Source of the DNA: Lactuca virosa
Taxonomy: Eukaryota > Streptophyta > Magnoliopsida > Asterales > Asteraceae
DNA length: 64,000 nucleotides
Reading direction: 5' to 3'
Assembly: GCA_928212115.1 (NCBI GenBank)
Contig: CAKMRJ010003334.1
Coordinates: forward strand, 38,152,290-38,216,289
A program made the translations under genes and the position numbers. How positions within the stretch are numbered: position 1 is the stretch's first letter; every line of letters begins with the position of its first letter. Below are positions 35,053 through 46,028 of this stretch, one piece after another. Below the pieces are notes generated by a model. That model had not been told where the DNA came from and searched no databases. It worked only from the letters and a program-made list of their open reading frames with translations.

Positions 35053-35162
35053 GTGATTGTAGGTGAATGGATTCGATGATCCCAAACTTAAAACTTATGC
35101 CCTTATATAGATGGGCTTACAAACTACTGGACAAGAATAAAAACGTAAGCGATGACGTTTAA
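35053..35162 (-). repeat. Terminal redundancy of the viral insert, left copy
   Basis: Matches 42857-42966 with a single visible substitution (cccaaa versus cctaaa). It includes the viral promoter core. Confidence 0.93.
35101..35159 (-). promoter_or_regulatory. Downstream copy of the viral promoter, facing F-box unit E
   Basis: On the minus strand a TATA box CTATATAAGG (35101-35110) lies about 33-40 bp below an as-1-like pair of TGACG/ACGTAAG half sites (35143-35159). Spacing resembles the caulimovirid 35S-type promoter. Transcription would leave the virus toward 35050 and then reach the candidate exon 1 of F-box copy E on the same strand. Activity is inference. Confidence 0.6.
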
Positions 35163-35391
35163 ACAAGGGCCATTATTTAATTTGTTACATATGGCCGACA
35201 ATCTTGATAATTATAAAGATACTTTTAACAAGTAGTGGGGACTTCTTGAAGACTTCTGAACATCCAAACAATTCAACTTTTGAAAACCCGTGATATGTGA
35301 AATAATTTCACATACGGGCCCTTCTAGCTTTTGGATAAAGGTATGGATCCATGGGACGATTCAATTTTATCGTTTTTAGACAATAATCATC
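35163..35391 (-). other. Viral intergenic region after ORF3
   Basis: Non-coding sequence between the ORF3 stop at 35392 and the terminal repeat. It contains an inverted pair around 'gtgatatgtgaaataatttc' and 'acatacgggccc' near 35290-35320, possibly the base of a hairpin. Confidence 0.5.
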
Positions 35392-38205
35392 CTACCCGGG
35401 GTCCACAATAAAAATTGAATCGTCATCACTGTTGTCACTATCTTCTAGAAATCCTTTGCTGTTGTAGCGGCATTTGTTTTCTTTTTGGTTATTGTCTTGG
35501 ACTTCCATGGGCTTAGATATTATTGCGGCCCAATCGTTGTGCGAGGGCTTCCAGTTCGATGAGAATTCTTCGGGCTTCTTTGTTTTGGATTCGAACATCT
35601 TCCTTTTGGTCAGACTAATGGTTGTCTCTTGTTGATTTTCCAAAGCAGACTTGAGCTTTGCACTGTATGATTGATTGTAGATTTTGCATTGCTTTGATTG
35701 CTTCTTTTGCTGCTGATAATTCGATATCTTGGGCGACTGATCTCCATGCATCAGATTTATCCATTCTGATTGGGGTTTGATTGGCTCTAAGCTGGTATTA
35801 TTTCTACATTGCTCCTGGTTCTTCCAGTGTGAAGATTGTTTTAGTAAAGATTCTTGGGAGTGGTTGAAAGTCTTCATGATTTCTTCGCAAGTAATCTTCA
35901 TATTCTTCTGAGAGGCAGTAGGGGATTGTAGAACTTCCTCCACTGAGTAAAGGGCTGCTGCTGCTAACTGTTTCATTTCTCCTGTGCATTCTACAAAACA
36001 AAGGTTAACAAGTCTTGAGAGAGAATCGACTAGTGTATTATGTTTCCCTTCTATATGCTCTATGTTAATCTTGACGCCTGTTCCTGTGACTGCATCTGCA
36101 AACTTTATCCACCTAACTCTTGAGGATTTGTTGCTATTAGCTTTGTTATAAAAGCTAATAATGGCTTGGCAATCTGTCCTTAAAGTGATTTCTTGTTTAT
36201 CAAGGTAGTAGATTTTTAGTTTCTCCAGAGTGTTGATGCAGGCATTGATTTCAGCATCAATTGTGGATTGGGTTGTTGAGAACTTGCCACTTGCATATGC
36301 ACAAATCTTTTCTGAGCTTCTTGGTCCTTCCCTTTTGTTCTTCCATTTGACTATACCTCCCCATCCTTCCATGCATACATCTGTTTCTAGGATGATATAA
36401 GCATCTTCAGGTGGTATCTCAAGGTCTGGGAGATTCTGAACTTGCATCTTGATCCTTTTGATTAACTCATAATCAGAAGACTTCAATCTTTTGTCTCCAT
36501 GAGCATTTGTCTTTTCGTACAGTGGCCTTAATAGTATCCCAAGTTTTGGGATATGATTACGAGCATAGTTAAGGATTCCTAAGAATGACCTCAACCCCTT
36601 CTTTGTCTTCAATTCTTCTTCGTTGAAGTTCACAATTTTCTTTATGATGTGCGGTTGCAACTTTATGGTTCCTTCTCCTACGACTACTCCCAGAAAATCT
36701 ATTGTTGGGACTGCTATCTTCATCTTTGTTGGAGATAGGACTAGACCATTATCCTCACATATTTGCAACATCTTTTCCAAGTGCTTTGCATGTTCTTTTT
36801 CGTTTTTTGAGAAGACCAGTATATCATCAATATATACTGCGATAAATGATTCTGTACCTCTGAAGCATTTATCCATTTTTCTTTGGAACACTACTGGGGC
36901 ATTCTTCAAACCAAATGGCATAACTAGCCATTCATAAAGTCCTCCAGGTACTAAGAATGTTGTCCATGGTATTGATTCTTCATCCATGGCGACTTGATGG
37001 AACCCTGATTTGAGATCAAATTTTGAGAATATTTTTGCACCTCCTATTCTCTTGATGATCGTATTTATGCCTGGTAAGGAATATTGGTCCTTGTATGTGT
37101 TATCATTCAAGGATTTATAATTAAAAACCATTCTTTCTTTCCCTTTGACCTCCTTTCCAGTTACAGGATCAATTGTTGTTCCTGAGTTTACGATCATTGT
37201 CATCGTTCTGTGTCTGCTTTTGCTTGGACGAATAGCACCAATCTTGAGTAAACTATCAACATGTATTCTGAACGAATCTTCCATTGCTGGTGTCACATGT
37301 TTTAGTGGTCGATCTTCAATTGTAATGTTTGGATTAATAATATCCAGTTTACAAAGCTCACCATTCTTCTTCCAATGCTTTAAAGGTTCTTCTCCGATGT
37401 ATCCTTGGAGTTTTAACCTATCAATGACAGGTTTAAACCGTTCTAGGAATGCATTGTTACTTTCTTGGTTGAAATAAATAGATTCATTTATTTCAAAGAA
37501 ATCTTCTTCACTAATTTCAAGCTCAGTGATGGCAACTTCAGCAACCTCAGATTGATCTAAAGTTTTGATCTTGGTAACCTTCTTATAAATAGTTATCTCA
37601 TCACCTTTTATACGAATTCCTCCTTTCATGGACCTTAGGAAGTTGGTACCTATCAACATTTCAATGCCATTGCTGCCATGCATATCAAATGCATATATAA
37701 AGGGAATTTTGAACTTGTTTCCCTCGATGAGAAAATAGCCTTGCTTTATTTTGTGAGTTGTCTGCTGCCTTGAATTTAAACCATTAAAGAAAACACTGTG
37801 GTTTAAAGGTTCAAGTGCTTCTTCTGGAATAACCTTCTTGTTTATGCAGCATGCTGATGCTCCTGTGTCTATTATTGCGCCAATCCCGAATGTTGGGCAA
37901 TTAGGTATATCAAACTCAACTTTTACGTTGTAAAGTGAGTTAGTTATCTTCCTAACTTTTGGATTTGATGTAGCATTTTCAGAGTAATGAATCTCTGCTT
38001 CCATGAAGGGCCTTGCTACATGAAGTTCGCTTAACGGTGGGAATTCTTCTTTAGGGAATTGAGGCTTTTCCCCTTCTTCCTTCCTTTCTTGTAGTTGCTC
38101 CTTCAGCCTTCTTATTTCTTCGTTCTTTTGTTCTTCAAGCCTGACTTGTTCAGCTTTAAGCTGATCGATTATCTTAAGAGTATCTGTGAGATCTTTTATT
38201 AGCAA
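35392..38205 (-). pseudogene. Viral ORF3 segment: aspartic protease, reverse transcriptase, RNase H and long C-terminal tail
   Basis: 937 codons in one open frame. A coiled-coil-like start (1-60) is followed by the protease motif IIDTGASACC (about 112), reverse transcriptase with FSKFDLKSGFHQ (about 392), MPFGLKNAP (about 429) and YIDD (458-461), and RNase H with catalytic positions D609, E652, D678 and D727. All look intact. After about residue 732 comes a roughly 205-residue polar, Lys/Gln/Ser-rich tail ending DDDSIFIVDPG. It belongs to the same frame as the capsid segment upstream, separated by the stop at 38239. Together they would replicate the genome through RNA. Confidence 0.92.
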
Positions 38206-38238
38206 GCCTTTTTCAAGCTGCCATGCTTTCTCTCTCTT

Positions 38239-39702
38239 TCACATTTCTGCCTTGGTCTCATAAAACTCTTTGGCTTGATCTTTAATCATCTGCTGCACTT
38301 GCTCCGTCTTCTCTTTCAAAAGTTCATTGAGAAGCTTTATTTCCCTATTGGTAAAGTCACTTTCTTCTTCCGGCTTAATCTGCTGTTTTTTCTTAACGTT
38401 AACTGTTTTGCTAAGATAATTTTTAGCGCAAAGAGCGCATGTTGTGAGTTGGCACTTGGGACAGTTAAGTCTTGACACGTCTGTGGTTAGTATTCCACAG
38501 TAATAACAGATCGTGTAATTTGTGACTGTGTTTTCCTTCCAATCATGCTCACAGTTTTTACTTTGAGCTGGCAATTCTTTGCTTGGTTTCCACGATCCTA
38601 CGGATTGAACCATATCTGCTATTTTTGTTGGTGGTCCTGGATGGAACATGAAAGCATAATGACTATGTTGGATATCCTCTCTTTCATCTTCGCTGCTACT
38701 TTCATTATCTTCATGTGTTATTGTGAAAGCTGCTTCTTCAAATGGAGTATCTTGGACCATAACATTGATGCTTTGATGGGTATCGCCTTCTCCTTCTGAT
38801 ATACTATAGACACTGGTGTCATCAAAATCTGCTGAGACAATGTCCCAGTTGTCATCAAGATCCAGTTCTTGATAGACAGCTGATCTTGCAATGTTTCCTT
38901 GCTTGCTTTTGCAATCTTTTGCGAAATGCCCTTCCTTTCCACAAATAAAGCATTTGCATTTCTTGACTCGTCCTCTGTCATCTTTGTACTTTCTTTTGAA
39001 TGGCTTTACATGAGAACCATGTGGCTTTCCTTTGTAAGTCTTCGACTTCCTCATTCCATACTTTTTCCTGTTGTTTTTGTAATAACCAGGAATTGGTATG
39101 GCTGAACAAAGAGATAAATCTCTAAGCTCTTTGGCAAGCGCCGCATCTTTGCACATTTCTGAGATGAAAGTATGAGTGAATTTGATTGCAGGCAAAACTC
39201 CTGAACTTAGACCAGGGTACCTGGCTTTAAATGATTCTTCAACTTTCTTGGATAGAGAAGGTGGAAGTTTAGCAAAAAGTTTTTCTGTTGTTGAGGGGAA
39301 GTACAGCCTTCCAGACTTTATTGCTAACTGCCTGAAATCCTCCAAGAATGTCCACAAGTTCTTGGTTTCTTCACAAGTTATTCTGTCTAGATCTCTATAG
39401 GCTCTGTCTTGTTCATCAGTTAAGCCTCGGTATGGATCTTCTAACAATATTAACTGCCTAACTTGTGATGTTATGTTCTGTGGTTCATCAGCTATTGCTT
39501 CTAGGGCAGCATATACATCTGGGTATGTTGTTCGCCATTGTTGCCACATTAACTTTTCACTTTCTCCAAGAAGATTTTCAACAAAGGCTAATTTTGCTTT
39601 GTTGTCAGTCCATGTTTGGCTATTGAGCCTATTGATTGTTATAGACTCCCATCGTGCTATTACATCTGACCATAAGCCTGGGTCTGCTGGTAGAACAAGC
39701 AT
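38239..39702 (-). pseudogene. Viral ORF3 segment: capsid with two Cys motifs
   Basis: 487 codons. The N-terminal part (WSDVIARWESITINRLNSQT, then LEDFRQLAIKSGRLYFPS) resembles badnavirus capsid. A basic region precedes the zinc knuckle CFICGKEGHFAKDC, of the form CX2CX4HX4C. Farther on, the Cys cluster starting CYYCGILTTD has the spacing CX2CX11CX2CX4CX2C, which I know as the second, badnavirus-type motif. An acidic stretch lies between them. The frame ends at a stop, 38239-38241; the upstream neighbour is in the same frame across another stop. Confidence 0.92.
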
Positions 39703-39762
39703 TACACCTGATTTCGTCCATGCTGGTGGCAGAGTCCACTGTGAATTATGATATTCACCATA

Positions 39763-40932
39763 TCATCCATTAAAAATATTGCCTTTTCCTTGAGGATAAC
39801 CAAACTGGTAGTCTGGTCTATAAATTGGTTGTGGATTTTGCCGTGCTGGTGGGTAGACAGCTGGTCCTAATATTGCATCATCTGGAGGTTGATAGCTTGC
39901 ACCAGATTCTGCGTCATTTGTTGTTGGAAAAGCATGTTCTTCGTGTTTTTTGACCATTTGTGCTGCCATTTGTTTAAAGTTGCGAAACTTTGGGTATGGC
40001 AGATTGTCATCATCTTCTTTGGAAAGATGAAGAATTGTATGGTCCTCACCATGCTTCGCTGCGAATGGGTTTTCCCATTCAGACTCTGATCTTTGTGTGG
40101 CGAGGTGGTCGTCCCATTGTGGCAAGTATTCATTAAGAAAATCTTGTTGGTTTTTTGAAAATTCTTCTCGTAGGACAAGGACCTTTCCACCACTTCTTTC
40201 ATCATCATCCCAGTCACTTGTTTTGTCCATAATTGTCACTTTTCCCGGGGTAATTTCATCATCTGGGAATCCATCTCCCCAGCCAGTTGCTGTAATTTCT
40301 TCTATTGGAGTTGTGCTTACTGAGGTATCGTACTTGACATAATAGTCCCATTTTCCAGATGGTTCACCAAGAGTTGACCATTTATGTTTTGATCGTCTTG
40401 GCTTATTGGAACGTCTTGCTGTGTTCAATGGCTCATTCTCCAAGATCCTTGCTTCATCCAGACATTCTTCACAGAAAAATATATCACAGGGGATATGTTT
40501 TGTCTGAGGTGTTTGTAAAAATACTCCTATAAAATGCTCTTCATCTTCGTCCAAATGATCATTACCTAGTACTTCTCGATCATTCTGGTCAACAGAGTAT
40601 CTTGTTGGTTGGGGGGTTCGGCGATATCTTTCAAATTGGAGACTTAATGATCTGTTAAGCCTTTCATGTACCGCTACTCTTGATGGTACACTTACTGATG
40701 TTTGCTCAGATGGCTTTAGATTCCAGCTCATTCCTTCAAGCTCTTCTATACTCCTTCTTTCACCAGAAATTGCCGTGATGCCATTTGTTGTGAGATGGTC
40801 CACAACATTTTCTACACTATATTGGAATCCCATATAGCTAGTGTTTGATAGCCTACCCGTCATGGCTATTGTAATCAAAAAGATTACTTTCGCCTCCTTG
40901 CCAAGTTTCATACCCATGAGTTTGTATGACAA
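39763..40932 (-). pseudogene. Viral ORF3 segment between movement protein and capsid
   Basis: 389 codons, acidic and proline-rich toward the end, with a CDIFFCEECLDEARILENEP segment and many D/E runs. It ends at a stop (39763-39765) that is in frame with the capsid segment. Its upstream end overlaps the movement-protein frame (40853-40932), where a frameshift separates the two. It corresponds to the variable region of badnavirus ORF3; I know of no catalytic role. Confidence 0.85.
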
Positions 40933-41539
40933 CTTCTACATGATTATGGAAGTCCTCAATACTTAGAACCATATCAGGGAACATGTAGACTAGCTGCGTT
41001 CCTGCAGAGAGGTCGACTTCCATAGTTCCAATGATTTGTTGACTATCTTCCCATCTAGTATCTCGAAGGACAACTAGAGCATTTGTTCCCGCACTTCTCT
41101 GGTGGATTGCATGTAGCCTGATCATAAATATTCCTAGGTGAATATGCTGGAGCCCTGAAGTTCTCAAGTTCTGGTAGCTTTCTTGGTTACACAGCCGAAG
41201 GTTAACTTGATTTTCTCCAACACATAGGATTCTTTGCTCATAGTAGTGTTCGTAGACTCTGTGTCTTGTAGTACTTCTATTTTTTGAATAAAGTACCTCT
41301 GCTGGAACAAGATTTGCCCTTCTCTCTCTTGATATTTCAAGTTGTCTTTCTGGATCTACAACAGACTCCAAGGTGTGATTATAGCTGTTTCTTCCAAATA
41401 CTCTTCTTGTTGCCCTAGCTGCTTGATATCTGTTTCGGGTCATTTGTCGATAACCACGAATTTGATCTTCTTGAGTTGGGAGTTCTATTTGAGTTTGTGT
41501 GGAACTCCTATTGAGGATGCTAGGCCTTCTGAAAGTCAT
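40853..41539 (-). pseudogene. Viral ORF3 start: movement-protein domain
   Basis: 228 codons. The ATG at 41539 overlaps the ORF2 stop as ATGA. The core GTMEVDLSAGTQLVYMFPDM and the segment HGYETWQGGESNLF match the conserved badnavirus form of the 30K-type movement domain, which carries virus through plasmodesmata. The frame goes out of register at about 40860-40930, so ORF3 is interrupted here. Confidence 0.88.
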
Positions 41540-41958
41540 TTCTTTGATTCTTTCCCAAACTGTTCTTTAAAGATTTTGTTGGGATCTTCAAAGACGTAGA
41601 TTTTCCCGTTACTTTTCTTTACTGGAAGTTTTCCACTAATAGAGAAATTATCAAGTCTTCTGGTTAAGCTTGATATTGAGTCTTCAAGATCTGCTGGCTG
41701 AGTATTTTGTTTGATAACAGTTTGAACTTCTTGTTTGAGCTTGTCAAACTTTTCTTCAATCTCAATTAGTTTCTGACTTTGCTTAGTTGCTAAGTAAAGC
41801 AAGGTGTTGTTTTGTTTTATAACAGCCTTTACTTGGCTAACTAGAGCTTCTTTGTAGTCAGTTGTTTTTGCAAAACCAACTGCTGGTGATTCAAAGTCTT
41901 CAGTGGCTTGTATGGCTTCCTGATACTCAGTAGTTGCCTTTTGATTGGCAATACTCAT
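41536..41958 (-). CDS. Viral ORF2, virion-associated-type protein
   Basis: 140 codons, starting at 41958 within the ORF1 stop (ATGA) and ending at 41536 within the ORF3 start (ATGA). The middle is a predicted coiled coil (heptad-like KQSQKLIEIEEKFDKLKQEV) and the C-terminus is basic with a KKSNGKIYVFEDPNKIF motif. Position and layout match the small DNA-binding, virion-associated ORF2 of badnaviruses. The frame is intact. Assignment rests mainly on position. Confidence 0.85.
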   Translation of the reverse strand: MSIANQKATTEYQEAIQATEDFESPAVGFAKTTDYKEALVSQVKAVIKQNNTLLYLATKQSQKLIEIEEKFDKLKQEVQTVIKQNTQPADLEDSISSLTRRLDNFSISGKLPVKKSNGKIYVFEDPNKIFKEQFGKESKK

Positions 41959-42389
41959 CCGGTGATGAACTTCTTGACCTCGTGAAGAAGATTTTCAACC
42001 TTCTGGGTTTTATGATTGAGTTCTTCTGTTAGTCTGAGGGCTTCTTTCTCAACTAATTTTGGTTGCTCAGCTATTTCTTGAACAAGGCTCAGGACTTCTC
42101 TTTTTGTGAGTTGTTTAGATTGATGGATCTCAGTTGAGATTTGTTGAAAGCTTTTTCTGGTTTCACTCTGGGTTTTTCTTAATAACTCCTCACAGGATTC
42201 AAGCTTCTCTTGACAATTTTTGACTTTTGACTCAAGATCTTTTTGTTTTTCAGAAATACTTTTAAAATTCTTAAGTGCTACTTTAGAAAAGAGATTTAAA
42301 CGATTATAAATACAAGCTAAATTTTTGGCTAAATCGGTAGTTGTAGGTTTAGAACTATTTTCTTTAAAAATGATATACTCAGGATCCAC
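41955..42389 (-). CDS. Viral ORF1, badnavirus-type (DUF1319-like)
   Basis: 144 codons, starting MDPEYIIFKENSSKPTTTDL and rich in Glu, Lys and Leu heptads through residues 40-140. It occupies the first-ORF position and overlaps ORF2 by ATGA. Badnavirus ORF1 products are virion-associated and of uncertain role. The frame is unbroken. Translation of ORF2 and ORF3 probably depends on leaky scanning past this start, a known property of the genus. Confidence 0.85.
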   Translation of the reverse strand: MDPEYIIFKENSSKPTTTDLAKNLACIYNRLNLFSKVALKNFKSISEKQKDLESKVKNCQEKLESCEELLRKTQSETRKSFQQISTEIHQSKQLTKREVLSLVQEIAEQPKLVEKEALRLTEELNHKTQKVENLLHEVKKFITG

Positions 42390-42875
42390 AGTTCGTGAAT
42401 TATCGTACCAATTTTGTATCTATTGCTCAAAGCGATCGGACATAACATTAAAAAACTTCAAAGGTTTATATTTACAAACTTGTTTTAAAACTCACCAAAC
42501 AGTTAACTTCAAACATTTACCGACTCTTTCGGTACTTTTTAATAGAAGCAATTGTGTTGTCTTTTATCTAAAAACAAGGGTTTTTATGAAGTTTATAACA
42601 GAAATGTTACCGTAGAAATACAAGAAATTGATAAAATAATACCTTTACTGTTTTTCCTGAATATACCTTAGGAGTTTAGCCTTCCATAGACCTAAGAACG
42701 TCTTGATTTAAAGCTCTGATACCAAGATAAAAATTACATTGCCAGGAATTTTTATCTTGTACTAAAGCTCAAAAACTAAAACTTTAAAGTACAAGTATTA
42801 CTTAAAACACACCTTTTTATTAAAATACTACGGAAGCTTTGTTAATGGTGGTGGTGGTGATTGTAGGTGAATGGA
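42390..42875 (-). other. Viral leader
   Basis: About 480 nt from the presumed transcription start, 30 bp below the TATA box, to ORF1. It contains the primer-binding site and several short ORFs. Caulimovirid leaders fold into a large stem that is shunted by ribosomes; I did not attempt to fold this one. Confidence 0.6.
42713..42724 (-). other. Viral primer-binding site, tRNA-Met
   Basis: The minus strand reads TGGTATCAGAGC, the tRNA-Met complement that defines genome position 1 in the Caulimoviridae. It lies about 325 nt upstream of ORF1. Confidence 0.92.
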
Positions 42876-42966
42876 TTCGATGATCCTAAACTTAAAACTT
42901 ATGCCCTTATATAGATGGGCTTACAAACTACTGGACAAGAATAAAAACGTAAGCGATGACGTTTAA
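42857..42966 (-). repeat. Terminal redundancy of the viral insert, right copy
   Basis: Partner of 35053-35162. Host sequence resumes after 42966. Confidence 0.93.
42906..42963 (-). promoter_or_regulatory. Upstream viral promoter
   Basis: Minus-strand TATA box at 42906-42914 preceded by an as-1-like element with ACGTAAGCGATGACG at 42947-42961. This would drive the pregenomic RNA through ORF1 to ORF3. Confidence 0.75.
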
Positions 42967-43036
42967 GCATATGTTTCTAGATAGTCCCATAACATGTAAC
43001 TGAATTATACATGGATTTTATTAAATTATTAAATAA

Positions 43037-43065
43037 CTAGACGAATCCCCGCGCGTTGCGCGAGA
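43037..43065 (-). mobile_element. Helitron 3' terminus
   Basis: The minus strand ends with a GC-rich hairpin, CGCGCAACGCGCG, followed after GGGATTCGT by CTAG, and the next base is T. This is the canonical Helitron 3' end (hairpin about 10 nt before CTRR, insertion before T). The element therefore extends rightward from 43037. I could not place its 5' TC end, so its size is unknown. Confidence 0.7.
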
Positions 43066-43695
43066 ATAAATTATATAGTTAAAATAATAAGTTTTACCTA
43101 ATTATTATTTAATATTTCTACTTTGAAACAAAATGTTAGTAGTAAAGCAAACATATAGTTAACATATTAGTTTTATTAAACATTATAGTTTAATTTTTAA
43201 GTCATTGTGATATATACAATTATTTGATAATTTTATAAACCGTTTAAAATTGTGTAACTTATATATCAAATGATTGATAATATAACGGGTAACAAAACGT
43301 ATGAACAAAAATATGAACTGCAACTTGTAGTAAAATAAAAATAGAAAAACATCTATTATAACATTTGTATTAAAAAAGATATATATACAACGAATAATAA
43401 AAATATGAAAAATAAACACTATAACTTTTAATAACATAAAAACACTAAAATATCTATTATAACATTTATATTAACTCTTCATATTTAAATCACAAATCTC
43501 TTCAAATACATTAATGTTTTTAATGAGCAAAACTTTACAACCTTATAAACGAAAGGAAAATAAAAAGTTATTAGTGATTACTAATTAATAATCATAAGTT
43601 AAAAACTTTTGAGTTGTAACTATTAAATATACATAAATTAGAAAACTCTTGAGTTGTAGTGTGACTTTCAAATGAATGTGGTACTTGGAAATGTA

Positions 43696-43740
<45 letters not shown>

Positions 43741-45800
43741 CCGTCTAAATAATTGGTTTTGATGCATCATTTTAATCTCTTCAATTATTAAACATAAAGA
43801 TATTTAATTATAAATTTATAACATACATAGGTACATATACATGTTAAACAAATCACATATAATATATATGTTTTCGTAAATGTCATATGTAATTCTTCTC
43901 GTAGTAAGATGGATAAATTACTTTCATATAAAGAACATATTATGATAAGTCTATCATAATTACATATCAGATGTTCAAAATTATGTTATCTTTTAAATAT
44001 TGTCTTTTAAATATGTTGTGTACGATAACCCAACAAAAAAATAATAGAAAATAAACATAATCAAAATAGAAAAACTATAATGAAATAAATAAGAGCATTG
44101 GATGGTTGAATATATAAATAAAGATGTTACATAAACATACATTTAAATCAAAAGAGAAAATTAAAATTCGTCAATTTTGCTCAAACAAAAAACCTATATC
44201 CATTTTATGAATCTTCTTTCTTCATTTAACACCATTCAACCATAGAAACTTGATAACAATTCTTCACTAACCTTCAATCAAAATATTTTTCTTGAAAAAG
44301 AAGAATCAGAAAGATATTCCAAGCAAAACATTGATGTTTGGAGAGTCACATTTAAGATGGAGTAATACACACAAATCACATATAAATATTAAATGATAAA
44401 CTGAATATGAAGAAAGAATAGAAAAGCTTCATTTGTTTTGGTTGAAATAAAAATATCATATTACAATTACCAATGATGCGACATAACTCATTTCTTCAAA
44501 TCATCATATTTGGATCGTGAATGCTTCAACTATAAGAAAACTTTTGAATCACAATATCTTCAAATCCTTCTTACATGTAAGATTTTATATAACACAAAAG
44601 ACATAAAAGATTGGCCTTTTTATAGTAAACTTTTCACTAAATGCTAATTAAACATAATATAAGTTATAAAACTTTTCAATGTTAAATCCTAATTAAGAAA
44701 ACTTTTGAGTTGCATTAGTTAAAAAATGGGGTTTCAAATGAATGTGGTTTGAAAATAGGGTTTCAAATGCATGAGATTCAAGAAAAAATGCTAGCTTTAT
44801 AAGTATGTATGACAAGATTTTTATAACATTCAAATACGTGTCATGTGATTAAAGAAATCAAAAATCATCAAAGATTAAGATATGCCCATGCCCATACCTC
44901 ACATTAAGATTTCATTCTTCAGTAACTAAATCAACTACTTAGCTCAATTTTATGTAAGGACTAGCATTAGCAATAACGAAATTTAAAAAAAACAAGGCTT
45001 TTTTATGGAATTAACTGAAACCAATTTTTCAGAAAACCAGGGTCTCCTAAACCTAATTGTATCATATATCCAATTTACTCACAAATATACATTAAATCTA
45101 ACAACCCAAAAAGCCTCTTTAGCTTGACCAGATTGATGAAAACCGTTTTCTATTAGAACCATGATTCTTTCTGGAGCCAGGGTATGGTGTCTGGATCAAC
45201 TCTTTCCATCACAATGCCATAAAATTGATAACATCAAGATCTAAAAAACTAACAAAGTGATGGCATTTATTTGTAGATCTGAAAACCCTATTGAGCATGG
45301 CGAGGGGCCATACGGTGGTGGTTGAGAGAAAAAAGGTGCGTGAGATTTTTTTTTAACTAAGATAATTAAAAAAAAATGAAATAGTTAAGGGCATAGTACT
45401 TGCCATATTCATACTATTGCAACTATTTTCAAGTTTATATTGACCTGGTTCGAAAATACTTTCTTTAATATTTTCAATAAAATTTGTACTTTTGGAAAAT
45501 AGTTTTAAATATCGTTAGAAAGAAGAAGAAATTATGTAAAGGGGGCCAACACTATTTACGTCCGAAACATAACATGCATTAGAATTTTATGCCTAAAAGA
45601 CACTTGGAGTAATATTTAATAAAAATAGGGTAAAAAAGAAAATAAGGAACCTCCCTATCCTGGTAAATAGTTTGTTTTGTTACAAATGCTACAAAACTAT
45701 TCAGAAAATTTGCAAGAATAAACAACATATTTTATAATTTTCTATGATGTATTTCAACTTTTATACAAAATAACATTATACTTATAACTTTCTAATGATT
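43066..45800. other. AT-rich body, probably of the Helitron, no gene
   Basis: About 2.7 kb with no Rep/helicase coding. It includes an (ATT)n tract at 43698-43739. The 45030-45345 section is less AT-rich and, on the minus strand, looks like a plant gene's 5' UTR or intron start ('accgtatggcccctcgccat'), so it might be a captured gene fragment. Nothing else is supported. Confidence 0.4.
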
Positions 45801-46028
45801 CTAGCAATGTTAATCTTGGAGAACCGATAACCTATTACTATTTGATGTTTTCTTCTCAGTTTAGTTGTTTATGTGGTATCCAACCAATGCAGATACAAAT
45901 ACAAAATCAACATCAAATAGTGCGGACATTATCTCCATCTTCAAGCACGTTTACATACTTATAAGACAACTTCTCTCGAACTTCAAAGACGACTTTATAT
46001 TTCAAAAATTGTTTTTTAATTGTTTGCA

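Larger units (their letters stand above)
35053..42966 (-). mobile_element. Endogenous badnavirus-like pararetrovirus, just over one genome unit
   Basis: A 7.9-kb integrated caulimovirid. Order on the minus strand: promoter, leader with tRNA-Met primer site, ORF1, ORF2, ORF3 (movement, capsid, protease, RT, RNase H), intergenic region, second promoter copy. A 110-bp direct repeat at both ends (35053-35162, 42857-42966) is offset by 7804 bp, which is the genome unit size. ORF1/ORF2 and ORF2/ORF3 overlap through ATGA, as in genus Badnavirus. There are no LTRs and no integrase, as expected: insertion was by host DNA repair. ORF3 is broken by one frameshift and two stops. Confidence 0.93.

Noticed and set aside
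35053..42966. Possibility that the viral region is a Ty3/gypsy element
   Set aside because: No LTRs, no integrase, presence of movement and badnavirus-type capsid motifs, and ATGA-linked small ORFs.
43183..43437. 84-codon Phe/Ile-rich ORF
   Set aside because: Low-complexity translation of AT-rich DNA in the Helitron body.
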